6,919 bases of DNA, from positions 1-6,919 of the forward strand of contig CALGOE010000187.1 of NCBI GenBank assembly GCA_937958145.1, written 5' to 3'. The stretch's first letter is position 1. The number at the start of each line of letters is the position of its first letter. The notes under the pieces were generated by a model. It did no database searches. It was not told the DNA's origin and saw only the letters and a list, made by a program, of their open reading frames with translations. This document shows positions 1-5,744 of the stretch, one piece after another. Position numbers and translations under genes: made by a program. The stretch comes from an uncultured Desulfobacca sp. (GTDB taxonomy: Bacteria; Desulfobacterota; Desulfobaccia; Desulfobaccales; Desulfobaccaceae).

Positions 1-353
1 CGGGGGGCAATCTTGCTGTCCTGACGGGCATAGGCGTAATAGGGCATCACCGCCGTGATACAGCCGGCCGAAGCCCGTTTCAAGGCGTCCATGACCACCA
101 GCAGCTCCATGAGGTTTTCATTCACTGGCCGACAGGTGGGCTGGATCACATAGACATCACGGCCGCGGACGTTTTCTTTGATTTCAACGATGATTTCGCC
201 GTCGGAAAAGCGGCCGACAAAGGCCTCACCCAATGGGATGTCAAGGTAAGCGCAGATCTTCTCGGCCAAAGGGCGGTTGGCATTGCCGGAGAAAATCTTG
301 AGGTTGCGCTGCCCGGCCTTGGTATGGAAACTTTCCATGCAGCGGTAGGCCAT
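1..353 (-). CDS. prs: Ribose-phosphate pyrophosphokinase (PRPP synthase), N-terminal part
   Basis: This cytoplasmic enzyme transfers pyrophosphate from ATP to ribose 5-phosphate, giving PRPP for purine, pyrimidine, histidine, tryptophan and NAD synthesis. About 117 codons are visible; the family is usually near 315 residues, so the catalytic flexible loop and PRPP-binding loop lie outside the window. Visible family marks are NLKIFSGNANRPLA (17-30), VGRFSDGE (46-53), NVRGRDVYVIQ (61-71), NENLMELLVVMDALKRASAG (78-97) and PYYAYARQDSK (104-114). The usual form of the last motif is RQDRK or RQDKK, so Ser113 is unusual. The ATG at 353 shares its A with the TAA of ispE (TAATG), and GAGGG lies 8 bases upstream, which supports this start; the next ATG, at codon 6, has no such site. 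The residues before the conserved core make the N terminus about a dozen residues longer than in E. coli Prs. It is probably translated by coupling to ispE. Confidence 0.96.
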   Translation of the reverse strand, partial: MAYRCMESFHTKAGQRNLKIFSGNANRPLAEKICAYLDIPLGEAFVGRFSDGEIIVEIKENVRGRDVYVIQPTCRPVNENLMELLVVMDALKRASAGCITAVMPYYAYARQDSKIAP

Positions 354-1189
354 TATGGTAACCCTCGTACCGCGGCGGTCCACAGACCGGTATCCGCGCT
401 TAAGCGGGACGCCGCCTGCATCGCCGCCGCGTCATCTGCAAAGATGCCGAAGAGCGTCGGCCCGCTGCCGCTCATGAGCACTCCCCGGGCGCCCAGTCGC
501 CGCAGCGTTTCCTTATAAGCGGCCAGCTCCGGGTGCTGTGCCATGGTGACGGCTTCCAGATCGTTGTGCAGCCAGGTGGCAGGATGTGCTTGCAGCATCT
601 GTTCCACCTGGGTCTGGTCCGGCGCCGCGAAAGGCGGCTGCAAACCGGCATAGACTGCGGCCGTGGAGACGGCAAAGCCTGGATTGAGCAGGACATACCA
701 CAGCCGCGGCAGGGTGATGGGAGTCAACCGGTCGCCGATTCCCCGTCCCAGGGCCGGGCCGTCCAAGAGGAAAAAGGGCACGTCCGCTCCTAATTTCCGG
801 GCCACGGCAGTCAATTGCCCCAGGTTTAAGGGCGTGTCCAGGAGGCGGTTCAGCCCCCGCAAGACACCGGCGGCATCGCTGCTGCCGCCCCCCAACCCGG
901 CCGCCACCGGTATGCGTTTGGTCAGCCGCAGATGCACGCCAAAACGCCGGCCGATGGCCTGCTGGAAGGCCCTGGCGGCCTTGACCGCCAGATTGCCTTC
1001 ATCCCGGGGCAGGTCCGTGGCATCGCATTCCAAATAAATATCGCGCCCCTGGCGACTGATGACCAACTCATCCGCCAGGGTGAGCGCTTGCATGACGGTA
1101 ATGAGTTCGTGGTAACCGTCGGGTCGCCGTCCCACCACCTTGAGGTACAGATTCACTTTGGCCGGACAGCACAGAGTAATGGCCTCCAT
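353..1189 (-). CDS. ispE: 4-diphosphocytidyl-2-C-methyl-D-erythritol kinase
   Basis: IspE phosphorylates the 2-hydroxyl of CDP-methylerythritol with ATP, the fourth step of the non-mevalonate (MEP) route to isoprenoids. The 278 residues match the usual 280-300 and all three GHMP-kinase motifs are present. Motif 1 is CPAKVNLYLKVVGRRPDGYH (8-27), with Lys11 matching the conserved lysine. The glycine-rich ATP loop is PVAAGLGGGSSDAAGVLRGL (94-113). The C-terminal motif is MSGSGPTLFGIF (239-250). Asp137 in GADVPFFL (134-141) is the likely catalytic aspartate. The start ATG at 1189 overlaps the upstream DUF1844 stop as TGATG, and no strong ribosome-binding site precedes it, so re-initiation by terminating ribosomes is likely. 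The gene ends one base into prs (TAATG). It looks intact and full length. Confidence 0.97.
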   Translation of the reverse strand: MEAITLCCPAKVNLYLKVVGRRPDGYHELITVMQALTLADELVISRQGRDIYLECDATDLPRDEGNLAVKAARAFQQAIGRRFGVHLRLTKRIPVAAGLGGGSSDAAGVLRGLNRLLDTPLNLGQLTAVARKLGADVPFFLLDGPALGRGIGDRLTPITLPRLWYVLLNPGFAVSTAAVYAGLQPPFAAPDQTQVEQMLQAHPATWLHNDLEAVTMAQHPELAAYKETLRRLGARGVLMSGSGPTLFGIFADDAAAMQAASRLSADTGLWTAAVRGLP

Positions 1190-1623
1190 CAGGTTCCCGG
1201 TTTGGTCACCTCTTTGACATACCGCATGCGCAGGTCATAGAGCAGGTGATCAAAGATATTTTCTTCCTCGGGGGTCAGATTGTTGCGGGTCTTTTCCCGC
1301 AACAGCCCCAGAAGATCGATGGTCTGTTTGGCCAGAGGCAGATTTTTTTCCGCCGCCCCGGTCTCGGGGTGGGGCAGGTCGCCCAGATGAAAGAAGACCG
1401 AGGTGCCCAATGACATGATAAACGAGGCGAAGGTAATTTCCGGCAAGGGTCCTTCAGCCGTGTCCCCGGCATTGGCTGCGGCTTTGGTGGCTTCGGACTC
1501 ATAGGCCTCTTTGGCCGCCTGCCGCTCCCGGGATTCCTGGCGCAAACGCTCTTTTTCTTCTTCTGATTGTTGGAAAAAACGGCGGTCGTGAACCGTAAAG
1601 CCTTTATCCTCAGGTTCGGTCAT
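1189..1623 (-). CDS. DUF1844 domain protein of unknown function
   Basis: From the ATG at 1623 this is a 144-residue soluble protein with no signal peptide. Residues about 20-55 are highly charged, rich in Glu, Arg, Lys and Ala, and probably form a helix or disordered linker. The conserved block follows: LPEITFASFIMSLGTSVFFHLG (60-81, split here as LPEITFASFIM and SLGTSVFFHLG), a PHPETG turn (84-89), LAKQTIDLLGLLREKT (97-112), and the ending LTPEEENIFDHLLYDLRMRY (116-135). I recognise this as DUF1844, found mainly in Deltaproteobacteria and relatives; no biochemical role is known to me. A GTG at 1635 is in frame, but the purine run AGGGAAGG directly abuts it. The same run (GGAAGGGTGG) is spaced about 8-12 bases from the ATG at 1623, so I prefer the ATG. 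It is translationally coupled to ispE, but that does not give it a function. Confidence 0.9.
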   Translation of the reverse strand: MTEPEDKGFTVHDRRFFQQSEEEKERLRQESRERQAAKEAYESEATKAAANAGDTAEGPLPEITFASFIMSLGTSVFFHLGDLPHPETGAAEKNLPLAKQTIDLLGLLREKTRNNLTPEEENIFDHLLYDLRMRYVKEVTKPGT

Positions 1624-1692
1624 GGCGGTGTCCACCCTTCCCTGCAGGTATATGACGAGATGGGCTGTGGGCTTGGCTGCGGCCAGCCCAGG

Positions 1693-1719
1693 TTATGGTT
1701 GCCGGTGCGGCGATGGCAT
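1693..1719 (-). CDS. Possible 8-codon leader ORF before the DUF1844 gene
   Basis: The minus strand has GGGAGGTGACG directly before ATG at 1719, then eight codons (MPSPHRQP) and TAA. The GGAGG core with a 5-base spacer is a better ribosome-binding site than that of most full genes here. Part of it lies in the 3' arm of the hairpin at 1725-1768, so folding would hide it. The peptide has no run of a single amino acid, so classical attenuation is not indicated. The purine-rich hairpin arm could produce such a site by chance, and I have no evidence that it is translated. Confidence 0.15.
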   Translation of the reverse strand: MPSPHRQP

Positions 1720-1724
1720 CGTCA

Positions 1725-1768
1725 CCTCCCTCTCCCCCGCCGGCGCTTGGCTTGGGGGGAGAGGGGGG
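1725..1768 (-). other. GC-rich hairpin between serA and the DUF1844 gene
   Basis: Positions 1728-1738 pair perfectly with 1755-1765 (11 bp, CCCTCTCCCCC against GGGGGAGAGGG), with a 16-base loop. One mismatch later, two more G-C pairs follow (1725-1726 with 1767-1768). It starts about 30 bases beyond the serA stop, where an end-of-operon structure would be expected. No T-run follows it on the minus strand, so it is not a standard intrinsic terminator. It could stabilise the 3' end of the serA message, slow the polymerase, or mask the ribosome-binding site of the short frame at 1693-1719. The rest of 1624-1798 holds a smaller inverted repeat (TGGGCTG 1661-1667, CAGCCCA 1684-1690, with a competing GGCTG/CAGCC stem at 1675-1688). 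I see no convincing promoter there. Confidence 0.6.
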
Positions 1769-1798
1769 CGGCGGAGCCGATAGACTTCGGCGCAGATC

Positions 1799-3379
1799 CT
1801 ACAATTCCAGGGGCAGGGCCGAAGCGACGTGGGGCAGGGCCCGCACATCGGCCAGGCATTCCGGGGTCACCGGCGTATCGGTGGTGAGCAGGATGATGTT
1901 CTGCCCCCGGTCTTTTTCCTGACCCACCGTCATCCGGGCAATGTTGATATCATGTTTGCCGATGGTCGTGCCGATGGCGCCAATGACGCCGGGCCGGTCG
2001 GTGTTGTAGATAAACAACATATGGCCCTGGGGAATGGCCTCCAGCCGGAAGGCATTGATGCGCACGATCCGGGGTTCGTAGCGGCCGAAGACGGTGCCGG
2101 CCAACAGGTTTTCCTTTTTGCCGGCCCGCACCGTCAGGCGCAGTTGGGTGGTGAAATCCTCGGCGGATTCCACCTTGGTCTCGGTGATGTGGATACCCCG
2201 CTGTTTGGCCAAAGCCGGGGCGTTGACGTAGTTGACGTCATCCCGCATGATGGGGTAGAGCAATCCCTTCATGATGGAGTGGAACAGCGGCGTGGTGTCC
2301 AGCTTGGAGATTTCGCCGATATACTCGATATTGACGCTGTCAATGGGGCCCTCGGCGATCTGGGTCTGGAAGGAACCCAAGGCCTCGGCCAGGGTCAGGA
2401 ACGGCCGCAACTGGTTCAGAAGCTCGCCGCTCACCGACGGGGCATTGACGGCGTTCTTGACGGTGCCGTTCAGCAGGTAGTCCACCATCTGTTCGGCCAC
2501 GGCCACGGCCACGTTTTCCTGGGCCTCTTCCGTGGAGGCGCCCAGGTGCGGGGTGCAGATAACGTTGCCCATGAGGAGCAGCGGCGACCCCACCGGCGGT
2601 TCTTTCTCAAAGACGTCCAAGGCGGCGCCGGCCACGATGCCCTCTTCCAAAGCTTCTTTCAGGGCCTCTTCATCAATGAGACCGCCCCGGGCGCAGTTGA
2701 TGATCATGACCCCCCGCTTCATCTTCTTGAAGGCTTCCCGATTGATGAGATGGGTGGTGTCCTTGGTTTTCGGGGTGTGCAGGGTAATGAAATCAGACCG
2801 GGCAAAAAGCTCGTCCAGGGAAACCACCTCAACGCCGCAGGAGGTCACCATCTCTTTTTTCACAAAAGGGTCATACCCCAGGATGCGCATCTTCAGGCCC
2901 TGGGCCCGGCTGGCCACCACCGTGCCGATGCGGCCCAGACCGATGATGCCCAAGGTTTTATTATAGACTTCCCGACCCTGGAACCGCTTTTTTTCCCACC
3001 GGCCTTCCCGCATGGAGTGGGCTGCCTGGGGGATGTTGCGGGCCAGGGCCAGCATCATGGAGATGGCGTGCTCACCGGTGGTAATGGTGTTCCCTCCCGG
3101 GGTGTTCATGACCACGATGCCCCGTCTGGTGGCCTCCGGAATGTCCACATTGTCCAGACCGGTGCCGGCCCGCCCCACCACCTTCAGGCGGGTGGCCACT
3201 TCCAGGACTTTGGCGGTTACTTTGGTGGCGCTGCGGATGACCAGACCGTCCACATCCCGGACCACTTCCAGAAATTCTTCCGGCGGCAGCCCCGGCCGGT
3301 TAATGACTTCGATGTTGGGGGCCGCTTCAAAGATCGCCACCCCTTTGGGATGTAAATTGTCGCTGATCAGGACTTTCAT
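1799..3379 (-). CDS. serA: D-3-phosphoglycerate dehydrogenase, long form with ASB and ACT domains
   Basis: SerA oxidises 3-phosphoglycerate to 3-phosphohydroxypyruvate with NAD, the first step of the phosphorylated serine pathway. At 526 residues it is the long form, as in Bacillus and mycobacteria, not the E. coli form of about 410. The substrate-binding part is 1-95 and 290-315. The nucleotide-binding part is about 96-290, with GLGRIG (147-152) and an acidic Asp170 in GYDPF, which favours NAD. The catalytic set is Arg231 (NCARGGL), Glu260 (FEKEPP) and His278 (TPHLGAS). An intervening ASB-type domain covers about 318-450. An ACT domain (about 453-526, with YNTDRPGVIGAIGTTI at 458-473) ends the protein and is typical of serine feedback binding. 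The ATG at 3379 lies 3 bases after the aminotransferase stop, with GGGGGTG about 9 bases upstream. No key residue is missing. Confidence 0.97.
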   Translation of the reverse strand: MKVLISDNLHPKGVAIFEAAPNIEVINRPGLPPEEFLEVVRDVDGLVIRSATKVTAKVLEVATRLKVVGRAGTGLDNVDIPEATRRGIVVMNTPGGNTITTGEHAISMMLALARNIPQAAHSMREGRWEKKRFQGREVYNKTLGIIGLGRIGTVVASRAQGLKMRILGYDPFVKKEMVTSCGVEVVSLDELFARSDFITLHTPKTKDTTHLINREAFKKMKRGVMIINCARGGLIDEEALKEALEEGIVAGAALDVFEKEPPVGSPLLLMGNVICTPHLGASTEEAQENVAVAVAEQMVDYLLNGTVKNAVNAPSVSGELLNQLRPFLTLAEALGSFQTQIAEGPIDSVNIEYIGEISKLDTTPLFHSIMKGLLYPIMRDDVNYVNAPALAKQRGIHITETKVESAEDFTTQLRLTVRAGKKENLLAGTVFGRYEPRIVRINAFRLEAIPQGHMLFIYNTDRPGVIGAIGTTIGKHDINIARMTVGQEKDRGQNIILLTTDTPVTPECLADVRALPHVASALPLEL

Positions 3380-3382
3380 GGC

Positions 3383-4528
3383 TTAGGCACCCCCAAACAG
3401 AACTTCTTCGGCCGCCTTGACCCCGGCGCCATACGGAGCTTTGTAGCCCAGTTCGTTCAAAACCACCTCCAGGGCGGCGATGATCATAATGATGTCAAAA
3501 TTGCCGATATAGCCCATGTGGGCGATGCGGAAGATCTTGCCCTTGGCCTCGGCCTGGCCGCCGGCGATCATGATGCCGTATTTTTCCCGGAGCAGCTTGA
3601 CAACATCCTGGCCATTCACCCCGGCCGGCGCCAACACGGCCGTGAGGGCGTCGGAAGCCCCTTCTTTGCTGAACAGTTCCAGTCCCAGGGCCTGGACCGC
3701 AGCTTTGGTGGCCTTGGACATGAGCTTGTGTTCGGCGAAAATCTTTTCCAGGCCGGTCTCTTTGAAGTAACGGAGGACGTCCCGCAAACCCATGACCAAA
3801 GAGACGGCCGAGGTATAGGCACCGGTATTCTTCTGGATGTTCTTTAATTCCTTGGAGAAATTGAAATAATATTTGCTGCACTTGGCGGTCTTGGTAAATT
3901 CCCAGGCCTTGTCGCTCAGGCAGGCAAAGGCCAGACCGGGCGGCAGCATCATGGCCTTCTGGGAGCCGGCGACCATGATGTCAATGCCCCAGGCATCCAT
4001 GGGCAATTCATACGCTCCCAGGGCACTGATGGCATCCACGATGAGCAGCGTTCCCGGTAGATTGCGAGTAATCTCGGCAACTTCTTTCACCGGGTGGCAG
4101 ACGCCGGTGGAGGTCTCATGGGCCTGCAGGCAGACCGCTTTGATATTGGGGTTGGCTTTCAATCTGGCGGCAATCTCCTCCGCCTTCACCGCCCGGCCCC
4201 ATTCCACGTCGATGGCTTCAAAATTGACGCCGTAAGCCTGGCAGATTTCTCCCCAGCGCTCACCGAACTTGCCGCCGCGCACGACCAGCGCCGTGTCGCC
4301 GGGGCTCAGGGTGTTGGTGATGGACCCTTCCATAGCACCCGTCCCCGTCGAGGCCAGGATCAGGACTTCCTGTTTGGTCTGGAACAGATACTTCAGTCCT
4401 TCCCGACACTCGGCCACGACCTCGGCAAATTGCGGCGAACGGTGGTGAATAATGGGAGTGGCCATGGCCAGCAAGGTTTCGGGGGGGACCGGCGTCGGCC
4501 CGGGGGCCAAGAGATAATGCTTCTTCAT
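3383..4528 (-). CDS. PLP-dependent class V aminotransferase, candidate phosphoserine aminotransferase
   Basis: This 381-residue fold-type I enzyme belongs to the alanine-glyoxylate / serine-pyruvate aminotransferase group. The N terminus LLAPGPTPVPPE (6-17) is typical. STGTGAMEG (60-68) would hold the PLP phosphate, Asp165 in IVDAISALG would bind the pyridine nitrogen, and Lys191 in VAGSQKAMMLPPG is the Schiff-base lysine. Arg334 in FRIAHMGY is placed to bind the substrate carboxylate. The name 'alanine-glyoxylate aminotransferase' would be the automatic call. However, the gene is first in an operon with serA, 3 bases apart, and no classical serC is in the window. I therefore infer that it transaminates 3-phosphohydroxypyruvate with glutamate to give phosphoserine. 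A serine-glyoxylate or alanine-glyoxylate activity remains possible. The ATG at 4528 follows AAAGGAAAAAGAGGATT, a purine-rich ribosome-binding region with GAGG close to the start. Confidence 0.9.
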   Translation of the reverse strand: MKKHYLLAPGPTPVPPETLLAMATPIIHHRSPQFAEVVAECREGLKYLFQTKQEVLILASTGTGAMEGSITNTLSPGDTALVVRGGKFGERWGEICQAYGVNFEAIDVEWGRAVKAEEIAARLKANPNIKAVCLQAHETSTGVCHPVKEVAEITRNLPGTLLIVDAISALGAYELPMDAWGIDIMVAGSQKAMMLPPGLAFACLSDKAWEFTKTAKCSKYYFNFSKELKNIQKNTGAYTSAVSLVMGLRDVLRYFKETGLEKIFAEHKLMSKATKAAVQALGLELFSKEGASDALTAVLAPAGVNGQDVVKLLREKYGIMIAGGQAEAKGKIFRIAHMGYIGNFDIIMIIAALEVVLNELGYKAPYGAGVKAAEEVLFGGA

Positions 4529-4557
4529 AATCCTCTTTTTCCTTTAATAAACGTATT

Positions 4558-4585
4558 TTTACCCCTGAGGCGGGGGCAGGGTAAA
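4558..4585 (-). promoter_or_regulatory. Hairpin in the 5' leader of the aminotransferase-serA operon
   Basis: In the predicted transcript UUUACCC (4585-4579) pairs with GGGUAAA (4564-4558). Past one bulged base (4565), UG pairs with CA (4578-4577 with 4567-4566). That gives about nine pairs and a 9-base loop. The hairpin sits roughly 29 bases before the start codon. It is followed by A-rich sequence, so it is not a terminator. It could protect the 5' end or affect ribosome loading. It matches no riboswitch class that I recognise. Confidence 0.45.
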
Positions 4586-4613
4586 CCTCTACATCATGGG
4601 AAAATAAAAAAAG

Positions 4614-4642
4614 ATTGTATGTTTCCGAAAGCTTCTTGTCAA
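4614..4642 (-). promoter_or_regulatory. Sigma-70-type promoter of the aminotransferase-serA operon
   Basis: On the minus strand a perfect -35 TTGACA (4642-4637) is followed by a 17-base spacer and the -10 TACAAT (4619-4614), one base from consensus. A run of eight T (4660-4653) lies about ten bases upstream of the -35 and could act as an UP element. The expected start is near 4607, leaving a leader of about 79 nt before the aminotransferase ATG. This fits a strong housekeeping promoter. I see no clear operator palindrome on it. The upstream terminator at 4758-4791 isolates it from the previous gene. Confidence 0.82.
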
Positions 4643-4757
4643 CTGTCTTGTGAAAAAAAATGCAAGAGGCCCCCTGCTAAGCCAAATTCACCCCGGCATG
4701 AGGAGAGACCCCTATCGCCGCGGAGGTAACTTTTTCCCGGACTGGCCGCCAAAAACG

Positions 4758-4791
4758 AAAAAAGCCGGTCCCGGCGGGGGCCGGGACCGGC
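4758..4791 (-). terminator. Strong intrinsic terminator of the CxxC gene
   Basis: On the minus strand a perfect 12-bp stem, GCCGGTCCCGGC with GCCGGGACCGGC (4791-4780 and 4775-4764), encloses a CCCC loop. Six T follow at once (4763-4758), then CG and five more T (4755-4751). This is a textbook Rho-independent terminator. It begins 28 bases after the TAA of the CxxC gene and separates that gene from the serine operon. Confidence 0.94.
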
Positions 4792-4819
4792 GGCAGAAGC
4801 GCTGCTGCGCCCGGAATGG

Positions 4820-5068
4820 TTAATACGGCGAATCGTTTCGGATGAGTTCCACCACCGGTTCAAAAAGCTCCAACAATTTATAGACCGGTTCGCAGCGGAC
4901 GCAGGGAACCTGGTTATCCCGGCCCCGGGAGGTGAAGGTGTATTCCCGGGTGCCTTCGCATTGCGGGCAGTTTTCCGCGGCCAAGCGCAGCTCGGCCACC
5001 AGGCGGCCCAGGGTGGAGTTGTCTAGATCTTCTTTCATATAGGCGAAGGTTAAGGGGGCAAGAGCCAT
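4820..5068 (-). CDS. Small protein with two CxxC pairs, putative zinc ribbon
   Basis: From the ATG at 5068 this is an 82-residue soluble protein. Two cysteine pairs, CPQC (34-37) and CVRC (56-59), are separated by 18 residues. The interval is polar and probably beta-rich (REYTFTSRGRDNQ, 41-53), an arrangement typical of a four-cysteine zinc ribbon. Helix-forming sequence flanks it: LGRLVAELRLAAE (20-32) before and VYKLLELFEPVVELI (62-76) after. I do not recognise a named family; redox or metal-handling roles are also possible. The start is chosen because GAGGAG lies 6 bases before this ATG, while the in-frame ATG at 5074 directly abuts it; a third ATG at codon 11 would give 72 residues. It has its own promoter and terminator, so it is probably a single-gene unit. 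Confidence 0.8.
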   Translation of the reverse strand: MALAPLTFAYMKEDLDNSTLGRLVAELRLAAENCPQCEGTREYTFTSRGRDNQVPCVRCEPVYKLLELFEPVVELIRNDSPY

Positions 5069-5100
5069 GGCCATCTCCTCAGATAAAAATAATAACTACT

Positions 5101-5136
5101 GATTAGTAATCTAATGCCGCGCTCATGCCAGGGCAA
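5101..5136 (-). promoter_or_regulatory. Candidate promoter with overlapping palindrome, CxxC gene
   Basis: On the minus strand a -35-like TTGCCC (5136-5131) and a -10-like TAGATT (5113-5108) are 17 bases apart, each matching four of six consensus bases. The predicted start is near 5101, giving a leader of about 33 nt. An 11-base palindrome, GATTA-G-TAATC (5101-5111), covers part of the -10 and the probable start site, where a repressor would bind. The short A/T-rich stretch stands out from the GC-rich surroundings. The rest of the 136-base gap between the genes (5069-5204) shows no terminator for the DOMON gene. Confidence 0.5.
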
Positions 5137-5204
5137 GGGGGCGGGAATATTTTTTGTTGCAGCCAAGGCCCCGGGTTTTCCTCCCTGGCGGCGCCGGAGC
5201 GGTG

Positions 5205-5744
5205 TCAGATGGTAAGGATAAAACCGGCCCGGTGGTGAAAATCCGGCTGCGGGGCCGGGTGGGTCAGGGCCCAAAAGGTCGCATGGCCGTCGGGATGGAG
5301 GAGCACCATGCTGATGGCAACGTCCCAGGGTTGGTCGGCCGGCAGGATGGCCGCCAAGTCGGTCTGCAGACTGATGCTGAGCTGGTCCGGCCGGCGCGCC
5401 ACCGACACCGCCAGAGTGGTGATGGCCGGTTCCTCCTGGATGCCCTGGCGGTAGCCGCTGAGGTGGAAGACGTTCCAGTCGCCGCTGGGGGAGAGGTTGA
5501 ATTCCCAGTAGTCGTCATGACCCGGCCGGGCCAGGAAGAATTCGCTGCAGGTGGCTTCCCACAGGAGCCAGCGGCGGGCCGGAACCGGGGCCGGGGCCGG
5601 AATGACCACGTCTGCCAACTGTCCGGAGAGGATAAAGGTAATGGCCAAGAGGCTGCCTTGCCGCCACAGACGGCCGCCCAGAGCCACGGCCGGCAGGCAG
5701 CAGTCCGCCGGGAAGGGGCGCAGGGTGAATGCTTGCTCGGTCAT
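5205..5744 (-). CDS. DOMON-like domain protein
   Basis: This 179-residue protein has no signal peptide or membrane segment and looks like a single beta-sandwich. LLWEATCSEFFLARPG (60-75), DYWEFNLSPSGDWNVF (78-93), LSGYRQG (95-101) and the ending DFHHRAGFILTI (168-179) are typical of the bacterial DOMON-like group related to carbohydrate-binding module 9, sometimes noted near MurB. DOMON domains bind haem or sugars; which ligand applies here cannot be read from sequence. His154, His162, His170 and His171 are possible ligand residues. The ATG at 5744 overlaps the upstream kinase stop as ATGA, and no good ribosome-binding site precedes it, so translation is probably coupled to the kinase. Without a secretion signal it should be cytoplasmic, unlike many DOMON proteins. 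The link to the kinase suggests a sugar-related role, which is inference. Confidence 0.82.
   Translation of the reverse strand: MTEQAFTLRPFPADCCLPAVALGGRLWRQGSLLAITFILSGQLADVVIPAPAPVPARRWLLWEATCSEFFLARPGHDDYWEFNLSPSGDWNVFHLSGYRQGIQEEPAITTLAVSVARRPDQLSISLQTDLAAILPADQPWDVAISMVLLHPDGHATFWALTHPAPQPDFHHRAGFILTI

Noticed and set aside
340..370. Possible tRNA gene between ispE and prs, an arrangement I looked for because it occurs in some related genomes
   Set aside because: The two genes overlap by one base, leaving no room for a tRNA.
1829..3355. A 508-codon open frame on the plus strand, antisense to serA
   Set aside because: It mirrors serA codon structure in GC-rich DNA. The translation is rich in His, Gly and Asp with no recognisable domain, while serA on the other strand has every expected motif.
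4094..4729. A 211-codon open frame on the plus strand
   Set aside because: It overlaps the aminotransferase in antisense and runs through the promoter and leader of that operon. The tail is Lys/Pro/Arg-rich and matches nothing.
4639..4863. A 74-codon minus-strand frame between the CxxC gene and the serine operon
   Set aside because: It crosses the strong intrinsic terminator at 4758-4791 and overlaps the end of the CxxC gene, and its sequence shows no domain.
5140..5204. Terminator after the DOMON gene
   Set aside because: A CCAGGG/CCTTGG pairing and a CGGCGCCG palindrome exist, but no T-run follows on the minus strand. The end of this transcript is unresolved.
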